Shown here: piece by piece, positions 46,011 to 55,077 of the stretch | How the letters are laid out: each line of letters starts with the position of its first letter | Position numbering within the stretch: the first letter of the stretch is position 1 | From: CAYVWB01 sp964455395 | GTDB lineage: Bacteria > Desulfobacterota > Desulfovibrionia > Desulfovibrionales > Desulfovibrionaceae | NCBI GenBank assembly: GCA_964455395.1 | Contig: CAYVWB010000005.1 | Location: 28,633-92,632, forward strand | Length of the DNA stretch: 64,000 nt | Direction: 5' to 3' | Notes under the pieces: generated by a model | Seen by the model: only the letters and a program-made list of their open reading frames with translations | Told to the model about the DNA's origin: nothing | Database searches by the model: none | Position numbers and translations under genes: made by a program

Positions 46011-48206
46011 TCATTTGTCATCGGAATGGAATGTGACGTCTCGACGGCGGCGACGCAGTGTCTCCGCGTCCTCGAAGGCGCCTTTGTACATCATGGGGAG
46101 GGTGCAGAACTTGCCGGCGATGCGCGGCGCGCCCTCCGGCAGCCAGCAGGGGTCGTCCATGAGCAAGGCGTAGGCTTCCGCCACGGGGAGGGGTCTTGCG
46201 AAGTAGTAGCCTTGTCCGAACTCGCACCCCATGTCCCGCAGCAGCATGTACTGCTCGCGCTTCTCCACGCCTTCGGCGATGATTTCCTTGTCCATGTCCT
46301 GCGCCAGGCGCACGATGGTCTGCACGATCTTCCTGTTCTCGCTGGTGCGGTCCTGACTATCCAGGCCGCGGACGAAGGACTGGTCCACTTTCAGGTAGTC
46401 GAAGGGGAAGCGGTGGAGGTAGGAGAGCGAGGAGTAGCCGGTGCCGAAGTCGTCGATGGAGAGGCGGATGTCCATGGCGCGCAAGGCGTTCATGAGTTTG
46501 AGGGAGGATTCCGCGTCCTCCATGACGCCGCTTTCGGTGATCTCCAGCTTGAGGTTGGCGGCGGGGAAGTCGGTCCAAGCGAGGATGTTGGCGATGTCGT
46601 CCAGGAGACTCGGGGAGCGGAACTGCCGCACGGAGAGGTTGACCGAGAGCATGAGCTCGTCCCAGGCGCTGGAGAGGGTGCGCCACTCCGCCAGGGTTTT
46701 GCACGCTTCGTAGAGCACGAAGGAGCCGATATGCATGATGATGCCCGTCTCCTCCGCCAGAGGGATGAAATCGTTGGGCGAAATCATGCCGCGCACGGGG
46801 TGGGCCCAGCGCACCAGCGCCTCGAAGCCGTGCAGATGGCCGGACTCCATGCGCACGATGGGTTGGTAGTAGACTTGAAATTCGTCGCTGTTGATGGTGC
46901 GTTTCAGGTCCATTTCGATTTCGAGACGCCGCTTCGCCGTGAGCTGCATTTCCTGTGTATAGACAGCCACTTCGGCTTTGCCCTTGCCTTTGGCGCGGTA
47001 CATGGCGGTGTCGGCGTCGCGGATGAGTTCCTGCGCGGTGATGTAGTGCGAATCCCCCAGCACCACGCCCACGCAGGAGGAGGTGTAGAGCTCGTACCCT
47101 TCGTAATGGAAGGGCTTTTCCAACGTTTCCTGAATGCGAGCCACGGCGGCGAGGACATCGTCCAGATCGTCCATGTGTTCCAGCAGCACCGCGAATTCGT
47201 CACTGGAATACCGACAGACGGCGTCGCACGGCCGCAACACGCTGCGGATGCGTTCGGCCAGCTCCTTGAGCATGGCGTCGCCCACGTCGCGTCCCAGTGA
47301 ATCGTTGATGAGCTTGAAGCGGTCCATGTCCATATACGCCACGGCGAACTTCTTGTCGCGCTGTTCGCGATGCACGCTGCGCTCCAGCAGCTCCAGAAAG
47401 GCCGCGCGGGAGGGCAGCCCCGTCACGGGATCCTTGGCTTCCTGGAGGGTGGCGTAGGCGTTTTCCCCAAGGGGTTCGCGCAATTGCGCCTGGACGATGC
47501 CGTGGTCCTTCAGGGGAATGTAGCTCCAGTAAAGCCGCCGGCCCGCCACCTCGCGGAGGATGCGCTCACTGCGCGCGTCGGTCTGCAGGCAGGCCCTCGC
47601 ATGCCCGGCGTGGCCCTCGGGGAGTATGGCCTCCATGGCGAGGCCGGTCTGTTCGAGAAATTGCTCCAACGCGGTGGTGGAGCCGATGAGCACGCCCTCG
47701 GCGTCCATGGAGACGACGAACCGCGGCGGCCCCAATGGTTCCTGACTACGTTCCAGCTCGGCGTGGGCGTGCGCTGCTTCGAGCCGTTTGGCGCGCACGG
47801 CGAGACGCTTCAGCGCGGTGACGTCGAACACGGCGATGCTGGCGCCGCCGCAGACGCCGTTGCCCACGAAGATGGGGGAGACCAGAAAGCGCGCCACACG
47901 ATACCCCCGCAACCCGGAGACGGGCAGCTCCCGGGAGAGCGAGGCGCCGCCCTCCACAGCCTCCTTGGCCAGCTCGAACAACTCCGGCGGCTCCTGGATG
48001 ACCTCCTGCAGTCGCCTGCCCATGATGGACTCCACCGTGGAGACGATCTTGAAGAAGGAGAGCGCCGCGGGGTTGCACGTGAGGATGCGACTCTCCGCAT
48101 CCACTGCAAGCAGAGGCGTGGTGATGGAGCGCAGAATGGCGGAGAGCAATTGCGTCTCCGCAGCGAGGGCTTCTTTGGGCAAGACGAGGTACTGCGCGAT
48201 ATCCAT
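46011..48206 (-). CDS. PAS-GGDEF-EAL protein, probably a c-di-GMP phosphodiesterase
   Basis: The 731-residue cytosolic protein has one PAS-like domain near residues 20-140, a second PAS-like segment, a GGDEF domain and a C-terminal EAL domain. The GGDEF active site reads RYSSDEF instead of GGDEF/GGEEF, so cyclase activity is doubtful. The EAL domain keeps its motifs: FEALVRW, NLSVRQF, EITES, DDFGTGYSSL, DYLKVDQSFV and IIAEGVE. It probably degrades c-di-GMP, with the GGDEF part as a GTP-binding regulatory module. ATG 48206 with a GGGGGAAAG ribosome site is preferred to a longer frame. No neighbour is cotranscribed. Confidence 0.87.
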   Translation of the reverse strand: MDIAQYLVLPKEALAAETQLLSAILRSITTPLLAVDAESRILTCNPAALSFFKIVSTVESIMGRRLQEVIQEPPELFELAKEAVEGGASLSRELPVSGLRGYRVARFLVSPIFVGNGVCGGASIAVFDVTALKRLAVRAKRLEAAHAHAELERSQEPLGPPRFVVSMDAEGVLIGSTTALEQFLEQTGLAMEAILPEGHAGHARACLQTDARSERILREVAGRRLYWSYIPLKDHGIVQAQLREPLGENAYATLQEAKDPVTGLPSRAAFLELLERSVHREQRDKKFAVAYMDMDRFKLINDSLGRDVGDAMLKELAERIRSVLRPCDAVCRYSSDEFAVLLEHMDDLDDVLAAVARIQETLEKPFHYEGYELYTSSCVGVVLGDSHYITAQELIRDADTAMYRAKGKGKAEVAVYTQEMQLTAKRRLEIEMDLKRTINSDEFQVYYQPIVRMESGHLHGFEALVRWAHPVRGMISPNDFIPLAEETGIIMHIGSFVLYEACKTLAEWRTLSSAWDELMLSVNLSVRQFRSPSLLDDIANILAWTDFPAANLKLEITESGVMEDAESSLKLMNALRAMDIRLSIDDFGTGYSSLSYLHRFPFDYLKVDQSFVRGLDSQDRTSENRKIVQTIVRLAQDMDKEIIAEGVEKREQYMLLRDMGCEFGQGYYFARPLPVAEAYALLMDDPCWLPEGAPRIAGKFCTLPMMYKGAFEDAETLRRRRRDVTFHSDDK

Positions 48207-48913
48207 GCTTTCCCCCAGGAGGACGCCACACTTCCACGCGACTTGTCGTCGTACGCCGGTGACGCTGCGCCACAATGACGTCGGAATGCGCTCCACCCAG
48301 ACAACCGGATGACACGGACATGGGAATCGAAGCCCGGACCGATCCGGAGATGAGCTGCAAAGGACGATGAAGCGGTGCGGCGGCGTCATAACGAGTCGCC
48401 GTACATGAATGCACGACGACGCTGCATGACGAGGCGTCTCCATGCGTATGCTCACACGCACATACTACAGACATGCATGGTTGACAATGGAGAACTTCCG
48501 CAATCATTCTTCCAGGGGCGACGGCATAAGTCAGCCCTGATCCGTGCACCTCCCGGACTCGTTGAGCGCCCATGCATTCGGAAATACATGACTGCAGACG
48601 ACCGGAGCGAGTGAATGCGGAACAATGGCGATGCGGACCGCGGACGTCATGATGCGCCGCCTGTGGATGGCGCCTGTTTTGGAATGACGCCGACGGTCTT
48701 TCATGAACCTACGTCTTTCGGATGACAGGCTGAAGACGCCAATGTGCAGAATATGGCGACCCCCCGTGAAGTCGCCATAGCCAATCATCAGCCGTACTGA
48801 ACGCGACAACACGAAAGGCCAAGCGCGGAGGCGTCTTCAGAAGCGTCCGGCGCAGAGGCGCACCCGCAAGCGCGGCGAATCCGATGCGGCGAAGGCTCGG
48901 GAGGGGAACGGCG
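48207..48913. other. 707-base gap with an unexplained structured element
   Basis: This is the largest non-coding stretch in the window, between the EAL gene start and the ybeY stop, both on the minus strand. Apart from the nested inverted repeat at 48730-48840 I see no gene. Base composition is visibly less GC-rich than the coding regions around 48380-48520. Confidence 0.6.
48730..48840. ncRNA. Candidate structured RNA (nested inverted repeat)
   Basis: CTGAAGACGCC (48730-48740) pairs perfectly with GGCGTCTTCAG (48830-48840). Inside, TATGGCGAC (48752-48760) pairs perfectly with GTCGCCATA (48771-48779). The nested 11-bp and 9-bp stems enclose a 111-base element. The strand is not decided. It matches no riboswitch class I can recognise by eye, and a DNA-level cruciform or regulator array is an alternative. 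Confidence 0.35.
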
Positions 48914-49630
48914 TCAGCGCAGGGCGGAAGACTCGGCCAGCACGGCCTCGGCGTGCTCGTCCATGGCGGGACCGTGTTCGAAACCGGCCAAGTGCAACAG
49001 ACCGTGGCACAGAAGCCGGGCGAAGGCGTGCTCGAACCCCGCGGCGCCTTCCCCGTAGAGCGCCGCTTCCCGGCGGGCGGCGTGCAGGGAGACGACCACT
49101 TCGCCGAGGTAGCGCGCGGAGGGGCCTGCGTTGGGGGCGTCCGGGCCATCGGGGGGCTTGCTCGAATCGGCCGCCGGCTGGTCCACGGGGTCGGCGCAGG
49201 CGTCGGCGTCCCCTTCGAACCCCCAGTCGGCCAGCGCCGCCACGTACTCGTCCAGGTCGGCGCCCTCTGGGGATACAGCCACGTCGAGATCGATGTCGTC
49301 CTGGGCGAAAGCCTCGGCCACGTCCGGGAAGTCCTCGGCCGTCACGCCGGGGAAGAGGCCTTCCTCAGCTGGAAAAGCAAGCACGTTGGTGGGTCCGGGC
49401 AGACGCAGATGATCGCGGTTGAGGGCCTCCAGCGCGGCGTCGCCCGCCAGCAGGATGTCCACGGCAAGGGGACGTTGCATGGCCATGGATGCGCCTCCAC
49501 AGGCGCGCGCCAGCACCTCTTGGGCGAGGCGGCGCACTGCGGCGTTGGCCAGGCCCACGCCCTCGGCGAGCCCGGTCTCGCGGCTCACCCGGACGATGAC
49601 AACGTCGCCGTGGTGGTTCGCGTCAGCCAT
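48914..49630 (-). CDS. ybeY: Endoribonuclease YbeY with an acidic insertion
   Basis: This zinc endoribonuclease acts in 16S rRNA 3'-end maturation and ribosome quality control. The metal motif HGLLHLAGFEH (His209, His213, His219) matches H-G-x-L-H-L-x-G-[YF]-[DE]-H. The conserved TNVLAFP is at residues 81-87. At 238 residues it is about 80 longer than usual because of an Asp/Ala/Pro-rich insertion at about residues 91-173, between TNVLAFP and the LGEVVVSL strand. It follows the PgpH gene by 3 bases. The usual phoH-ybeY neighbourhood is kept. Confidence 0.92.
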   Translation of the reverse strand: MADANHHGDVVIVRVSRETGLAEGVGLANAAVRRLAQEVLARACGGASMAMQRPLAVDILLAGDAALEALNRDHLRLPGPTNVLAFPAEEGLFPGVTAEDFPDVAEAFAQDDIDLDVAVSPEGADLDEYVAALADWGFEGDADACADPVDQPAADSSKPPDGPDAPNAGPSARYLGEVVVSLHAARREAALYGEGAAGFEHAFARLLCHGLLHLAGFEHGPAMDEHAEAVLAESSALR

Positions 49631-49633
49631 GGT

Positions 49634-52051
49634 TCAGTGAATCTCCCCCGGTCGCGGCGGCGGCGCCACCAGTCCCGGATGCGAGGATTGCGAGGATTGC
49701 GAAGACTGCGAGGATTGCGAGGATTGGCCAGCGGTCTTCTCCCCCGGCGTGTTGCAATGATGGGAGCCCGGGGTGGCGTGGTTGCCGCTCTGCTTGCCGC
49801 CCGGGTATTCGATGCGTTGGTGGAAGATGCCGGTGAGGATCCGGCTGAAGGTCTCGGCGAGCTGGTTGAGATCCTTGAGGGTGAGCTCGGATTCGTCCAG
49901 CTGGCCAGCGGTGAAGATGTTGCGGATGATGGTCTGCACGTGGTTCTTGATGCGGCTCGGCGTGGGCTCCATGAGCGCGCGGCTGGAGGCTTCCACCACG
50001 TCCGCCAGCATCACGATGCCGGCTTCACGGGTCTGGGGCTTGGGGCCGGGATAGCGGTACTCCTCCTGGGAAGGCGGCTCGCCGCCTTTGGCCTCGGCTT
50101 GTTCCTTGGCTTTGTTGTAGAAGCAGGTGATGAGCGAAGCGCCGTGGTGTTCGCGGATGATCTCGACGATCTCGGGGGCGAGCTTGTGCTGCTTGGCGAG
50201 CTCCACGCCCTTCTTGACGTGGGCGATGAGGATGAGCGAGCTCATGGAGGGAGCGAGCTTGTCGTGTCGGTTGCGGCCGCCAGACTGATTCTCGATGAAG
50301 TACTCGGGATTCTTCAATTTTCCGATATCATGATAGAGCGCCGCCACCTTGCAGAGCAAAGCGTTGGCGTTGATGGCGCGGGCGCCGGCTTCCACCATGT
50401 TCGCCACGATGATGGAGTGGTGGTAGGTGCCCGGCGCGGAGACCATGAGCTCCTGCAACAGCGGCTGCTCCAAGTTCATCTGCTCCATGAGACGGAAGCG
50501 CGACGTGTAGCCGAAGACGGTCTCCGCCACGGGGGAAAGCCCCATGGTCAACAGCAGGGAGACGAACGCCGCCATGCCCACGAAGCCGACCTCCGTCCAG
50601 ATGTCCGTGGCCAGCCGCGGGTTGAGCAGCCGCAACGCCAGCCACCCCAACACCAGCCCGCCCAGCAGGGGCAAGACGCTCTTGAGCACGTCCGTGCGCG
50701 TCTGCGCGCGCTTCACCAGCACCGTGCAGAGCATGGCGCCGAAGAAGTAGTAGGCGAAGTACTCCAAGCCCTCCCCCACCAGCTGCGCGCTGACGAAGGC
50801 AAGCAAGATGTTGGCTGCGATGCAGACATTGAGCGGGAAACACAACGCCAGCACGCCTGCGCCGCCCGCCACAGGCAAGATGAGCGGGATGGAGCCCTCC
50901 TCCAGAAAAGCGATCTTGTCCACCAGAGGAGATTCGATGGCCCCCAGCAGCAACGCCGCGCCTCCGAAGAGCAGGAGCGTGACGCTGAGCAACATGACAT
51001 CGCGCAGAGGCGGCGGTTCGAAGACGCGGCCCGTGGGTGAAAACGCCAAAGCCGAGGCCAGCAGCACACCCGCCAAAAAGACGCCCAGCGGCCGCCAGTA
51101 ATCGTAGCGGCGGGGCTCCTGGCTGTAGAGGGACTGCAGCTTCAGCTGGATCTCCGGCGTGACCCGCTCGCCTTTGCGCACCAGGGTCTCCCCGCGTTGG
51201 ATGCGATGGTAGACCGGCTCCAAGGAGGAGACCACGGCCTGCACCCGTTCCTCGCTGGCCTGAGCGTTGTAGATCAAGCTGGGCGACAGCAGCGGCCGGA
51301 CCACCTCCAGCAGGGCCTTGCGCGAACGCAGGGAGAGGCCCAACTCCGCACGCATGAACGTTTCCAGATCATCAGCGAGCATGCCGAGGTCTGCGGCCTT
51401 GGTGGTGTCCAGTCGCAGACTCTCGCGGCCGTCCTGGCTGTCGCGCACGATGACGCCGTGGTCGAAATCGCGCAGCAAGCTCTGGTCCAGGATGACGCCT
51501 TGCGCCAGCCGTTCTCGCACCCAGGGAACGACTCGAATGAAGGCGAGGTTTTTCAGCATGTTGTTGCGCAGCGTCTGCACGGTGCGTACGTCCACCTCGC
51601 GGTTGAGCACTTCGGAGACGTTCCAGCGCGTTTCCTCCAGGGAGGTGGGGTCAGCCTTTTCGAGGATGGCGAAGACCTGCTGCAGGCCGTCTTCCAGGCG
51701 CGCGGCGTCCACCACGAGGTCGAAGACCGGGGGCTGCGCCGAGGCGATGCGGTCGATCTTGTCCAAAGTGGACTGTCGGTCTTCCACGAGCAGGTCTTGC
51801 CCTGCAGTGACGTCCTGCTGGGCGATTTCCCCCGCCATGTACACGGTGACGCCGGGGTTCAGACGCACGCCGCTCAGCAGACTGAGGATCGCCATCACCC
51901 CGCAAAAGCAGAGGATTCCCATGCGTCGCTTGCGGTAGAAGGGAACCTTCTCCTCCACCTTGCGGATGGGGGCGGCTTGGGCCTTGCGCGCCTGCGCTTT
52001 GCGCGCTATGGACTTACCGCTTTTCTTGTCCGATTTTTTCGGCATGCTCAT
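49634..52051 (-). CDS. pgpH: 7TMR-HD family HD hydrolase (PgpH-like c-di-AMP phosphodiesterase)
   Basis: The 805-residue membrane protein has a basic N-terminal segment, one membrane helix (ILCFCGVMAILSLLSGV), a large extracytoplasmic 7TMR-HDED domain, seven membrane helices and a cytoplasmic HD domain with YHHSIIVANMVE and YHDIGKLKNPEYF. PgpH homologs hydrolyse c-di-AMP to pApA, and the window also carries the synthase cdaA, so I infer this role. The C-terminal tail ends in repeated SSQ units coded by a 9-bp tandem repeat. Its start overlaps the phoH end by 38 bases. It lies in the order phoH-pgpH-ybeY. Confidence 0.9.
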   Translation of the reverse strand: MSMPKKSDKKSGKSIARKAQARKAQAAPIRKVEEKVPFYRKRRMGILCFCGVMAILSLLSGVRLNPGVTVYMAGEIAQQDVTAGQDLLVEDRQSTLDKIDRIASAQPPVFDLVVDAARLEDGLQQVFAILEKADPTSLEETRWNVSEVLNREVDVRTVQTLRNNMLKNLAFIRVVPWVRERLAQGVILDQSLLRDFDHGVIVRDSQDGRESLRLDTTKAADLGMLADDLETFMRAELGLSLRSRKALLEVVRPLLSPSLIYNAQASEERVQAVVSSLEPVYHRIQRGETLVRKGERVTPEIQLKLQSLYSQEPRRYDYWRPLGVFLAGVLLASALAFSPTGRVFEPPPLRDVMLLSVTLLLFGGAALLLGAIESPLVDKIAFLEEGSIPLILPVAGGAGVLALCFPLNVCIAANILLAFVSAQLVGEGLEYFAYYFFGAMLCTVLVKRAQTRTDVLKSVLPLLGGLVLGWLALRLLNPRLATDIWTEVGFVGMAAFVSLLLTMGLSPVAETVFGYTSRFRLMEQMNLEQPLLQELMVSAPGTYHHSIIVANMVEAGARAINANALLCKVAALYHDIGKLKNPEYFIENQSGGRNRHDKLAPSMSSLILIAHVKKGVELAKQHKLAPEIVEIIREHHGASLITCFYNKAKEQAEAKGGEPPSQEEYRYPGPKPQTREAGIVMLADVVEASSRALMEPTPSRIKNHVQTIIRNIFTAGQLDESELTLKDLNQLAETFSRILTGIFHQRIEYPGGKQSGNHATPGSHHCNTPGEKTAGQSSQSSQSSQSSQSSHPGLVAPPPRPGEIH
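49681..49725 (-). repeat. 9-bp tandem repeat in the pgpH 3' end
   Basis: Five 9-bp units of GCGAGGATT type (one, GCGAAGACT, is diverged) cover 49681-49725. On the coding strand they read TCC TCG CAA, giving repeated Ser-Ser-Gln in the PgpH tail. In-frame copy-number change would alter only tail length. Confidence 0.93.
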
Positions 52052-53018
52052 AAGCTTTCACTATACGCGCCACCAGATCGTGGCGGATCACATCGTCATC
52101 GCTGAAACGGATGAAGGCCACCCCTTGCACGCCTTCCAGGATACGCACGGCCTGCACCAGGCCCGAGCGCTCCATCCCCTTGCGGGAGGCGACTTCCGGC
52201 AAGTCGATCTGGGTGACGTCGCCGGTGACCACGGCCTTGGAGCCGAAGCCCATGCGAGTAAGGAACATCTTCATCTGTTCCGGCGTGGTGTTCTGCGCTT
52301 CATCCAGGATGATGAAAGCGTCGTTGAGGGTGCGGCCGCGCATGAAGGCCAGAGGCGCGATCTCGATGACGCCGGTCTCCAGCATTTCCTGCACGCGACG
52401 GAAGTCCAGCATGTCGTGGAGGGCGTCATAGAGGGGCCGCAAGTAGGGGTTCACTTTTTCCACCAAGTCGCCAGGGAGAAAACCCAGTTTCTCGCCGGCT
52501 TCCACCGCCGGACGGGTCAGCACCAGCCGTTTGATGCGCCGCTCCAGCAGCAGCCGTACGGCCATGGCCACGGCGAGATACGTCTTGCCGGTGCCGGCGG
52601 GTCCCACGCCCAACGTCAAGTCGTGAGTCAGCATGGCCTTGACATAGGCCTTCTGCTGCATGGTTTTGGGGGTGACCGTACGTTTCGGCGAGCTGATGGC
52701 GACGGATTCCTTGAAGAGGCTCGCCAAATCCGCGCCGGGGTCGTCGCGCAGCAGGTCGTAGGCGTAAGCGATGTCGCGACCGTGTACGGCCCGGCCGTTC
52801 TGCAACAGCCCGTAGACTTGCGCCATGACGCTCGCCAAAGCGCTGGCCGTGACTTCGTCTTTGGCGCGGATGGTGAGCTTGGCGCCACAAGACTGCAGCT
52901 CTGCGCCGCTTTTGCGGCTCAGGAGCGCGAGATTGTCGTTGCCGGGACCGAAGAGGTCCCTGGCGAACCTGGAATCGTCGAACTCCAGTGTACGTTCGAT
53001 GAATGCTGATTCATTCAT
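52014..53018 (-). CDS. phoH: PhoH-like ATPase
   Basis: The 334-residue P-loop protein of the PhoH/YbeZ family has Walker A GPAGTGKT, TRPAVEAGEKLGFLPGD, DEAQNTTPEQMKMFLTRMG and GDVTQIDLP. It is an RNA-associated ATPase or helicase-like factor that usually accompanies YbeY. ATG 53018 begins the conserved part; upstream residues to 53348 are unconserved. The leader has GGGGGG 4-9 bases before the ATG rather than a clean ribosome site. It is the first gene of phoH-pgpH-ybeY. Confidence 0.95.
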   Translation of the reverse strand: MNESAFIERTLEFDDSRFARDLFGPGNDNLALLSRKSGAELQSCGAKLTIRAKDEVTASALASVMAQVYGLLQNGRAVHGRDIAYAYDLLRDDPGADLASLFKESVAISSPKRTVTPKTMQQKAYVKAMLTHDLTLGVGPAGTGKTYLAVAMAVRLLLERRIKRLVLTRPAVEAGEKLGFLPGDLVEKVNPYLRPLYDALHDMLDFRRVQEMLETGVIEIAPLAFMRGRTLNDAFIILDEAQNTTPEQMKMFLTRMGFGSKAVVTGDVTQIDLPEVASRKGMERSGLVQAVRILEGVQGVAFIRFSDDDVIRHDLVARIVKAYEHAEKIGQEKR

Positions 53019-53451
53019 GGGTCCCCCCAGGAAGCTGAAGGGCGACGTGGCGGCGTAGTCGTTGCTCCATCCTTGCTCCGTGCGTCGTCTCCCCCGCATG
53101 CCGCATCGGCCCTGTTCTTCGGAGCCGGTTGCGTATGTAGGCTGCGAGCTAGCGCCCGCAAGCCCATGTCGGGGGGGGAGGTTTCTGGTCGCGCAGCGTG
53201 CGGGGTTCGTCCCACACGCCGTCGCATTCATCGCTGCGGCTGGCGCATCCTGTACGGGCAGGCGCGTGAGCAAGGCGCACAACGCCTCCGACGCCCTCGC
53301 GAAGCAGATGGAACACCACGCGTCAGCTCCAGTGGGGAGTCTGCGCACGGCGCTTGGGGCGGCGGTTGGATTCTGACTACATGAGACTTCCGTGGACGCC
53401 TGTCAAGCACGAAAGCACGTTACGCACAACCCATCTGAATATCAACATATC
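53019..53451. other. 433-base gap between phoH and the NFACT gene
   Basis: No convincing gene. It contains a run of eight G at 53171-53178. The end near 53400-53450 is AT-richer and precedes the NFACT stop. The phoH promoter probably lies here. Confidence 0.5.
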
Positions 53452-55071
53452 CTAGGGCAGCTCATCAGCCAGTCGGGACTCCAGCTCGTCGTCCAGCGCC
53501 ACATCGAAGCGCATCAGGACCTCGTCCACCCGCACCTGGCCCGGCGCGCCGCCTTTCACCGGCCGGACGTGCTTCACCAGCGCGCACATCACCCGGGCCT
53601 TGTTCTCGCCGGCCTGCCAGCTCTTCAGGCCGGCCAGGGCCGCGGCTTCCTCCAGGCTCTGACGAGGCGGCTCGTGGCTGGGGTGGTCGCGGCGGAGCAC
53701 CACATGCGCGCCGGGGCCGTCCTCGGCGTGGAACCAGTAGTCGAAGGCGTTGGCCATCCGGGTGACCAGCGCGTGGTTGGCCTTGGCGTTCTTGCCGCGC
53801 AATGCGATGAAGCCGTCGCTGGTGCGGAACCGCGCGACCTGCTCCCCACCATTCGCTCGCTTCCGTGAAGATTTCCCCTTGGCGAGCGGGGTTTCGCTCC
53901 TTTGTCGCGGCGGCGGCGTCTTGCCCTCCTGCAGGCGCTCCACTTGCTCCGAGAGCGCCTCCCGCCGCGCGGCCAGCGTCGCTGCGCCCCGGTCGCCTTT
54001 GGCGGCGCGCGCGAAGAGGCGGTCCACATTCTCCGCCACCGTACGACGTGGATCCAGGGGGATGACCACGGCTTCGCCCGTTTCTCCCGGCACCGTGACG
54101 GACACGCGCTTCTCCCGCGTGGGCAGCAGATGGTAATGCCTTTTCAAAAGCTCGGCCGTGGCGCGTTCCCGACGCAGGGTCTCCACGCGCGAGGCCTCTG
54201 CAGCCAAGGATTTCTGCGCGCGGCTCAGGCGCTTGCGCTGGGCCTTGGCGTCGGCGCGCTCCTCGTGGGAGGCGGCTCGCTCCAGCACCTCGGCCAGCAG
54301 GGTCTCGCCCCGCCACGCCGTTGCCATGAGGACGTCCCCGAAGGACGGCTCGGCGGGTGGCGCAGCAGGTTCGGCGGGCCAGGGGACCAGCTCGTCATCC
54401 CACACATGAAACGCTTCGCAGACCGGCAAGGCCAGGGCCTCCACCAGCGCCGCCGCAGCGCCCGGCTTCTCTTTCCCGAGCGCGAGCGCCTTGCGCAACC
54501 GCGGCGTGATCCCCGCCTCGGCGCGCCAGCTGGACGGATCCTTGAGGTCGGCGCCGTGGGCGGCTGGCTCCCAGGGGACTTCGCACCCCTCGCTTTCCCA
54601 GGCGCCGCCGGCTGGCTCGGGCAGGGTTTCCACCACATCGATCCCGTCGCGCAGACAGAGCGTGATGAACTGCGGCCCTGCCTCGGGTTCGGCGTCGTCT
54701 TCCAGGGGACGCGGGGCCAGCCGCCACGCGAGGCGCCGGCCCATCCAGTCCCAGTAGGGCTCCAGCAGACGGCGATGCTTGAGACGCTTGCGCAGCCACA
54801 TGACGCGCGCCGGCGGCGTGGGGGGATTGGGCGGTTTGACGTCGGTGAGGAAGAGCCACGGCGTTTGCCGGCGGGCGATGCAGCAGACCCGGGAGGCGCC
54901 ATGCGCCCGCAGCGCCGGGTGGCTCAACGTGAGGGTGACGACAGCCATGCCGCGCTCCATTCGGGGGGCGTGGACGGCGTCCAGTCGTGCGCCTTGACAC
55001 AGGGGGCCGAGACGCCGGGCGAGACAACGGAAGAGGTGGGAGTCCAAGAGTCGGGTCGCAGGAATGGCCAC
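53452..55071 (-). CDS. NFACT-family protein (RqcH/FbpA-like)
   Basis: The 539-residue protein has an NFACT-N domain, a coiled middle with many Glu/Arg (about residues 270-380) and the NFACT-R domain with FDYWFHAEDGPGAHVVLRRD. Homologs (RqcH) bind stalled 50S subunits and add C-terminal alanine tails. The Asp-Arg pair that RqcH uses in NFACT-N appears as Arg-Arg (MGRRLAWRL), so tailing activity is uncertain. The start is GTG 55071, 6 bases after the dksA stop, with a poor ribosome site. The next Met would remove conserved N-terminal sequence. It is cotranscribed with dksA. Confidence 0.85.
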   Translation of the reverse strand: MAIPATRLLDSHLFRCLARRLGPLCQGARLDAVHAPRMERGMAVVTLTLSHPALRAHGASRVCCIARRQTPWLFLTDVKPPNPPTPPARVMWLRKRLKHRRLLEPYWDWMGRRLAWRLAPRPLEDDAEPEAGPQFITLCLRDGIDVVETLPEPAGGAWESEGCEVPWEPAAHGADLKDPSSWRAEAGITPRLRKALALGKEKPGAAAALVEALALPVCEAFHVWDDELVPWPAEPAAPPAEPSFGDVLMATAWRGETLLAEVLERAASHEERADAKAQRKRLSRAQKSLAAEASRVETLRRERATAELLKRHYHLLPTREKRVSVTVPGETGEAVVIPLDPRRTVAENVDRLFARAAKGDRGAATLAARREALSEQVERLQEGKTPPPRQRSETPLAKGKSSRKRANGGEQVARFRTSDGFIALRGKNAKANHALVTRMANAFDYWFHAEDGPGAHVVLRRDHPSHEPPRQSLEEAAALAGLKSWQAGENKARVMCALVKHVRPVKGGAPGQVRVDEVLMRFDVALDDELESRLADELP

Positions 55072-55077
55072 GGACGA

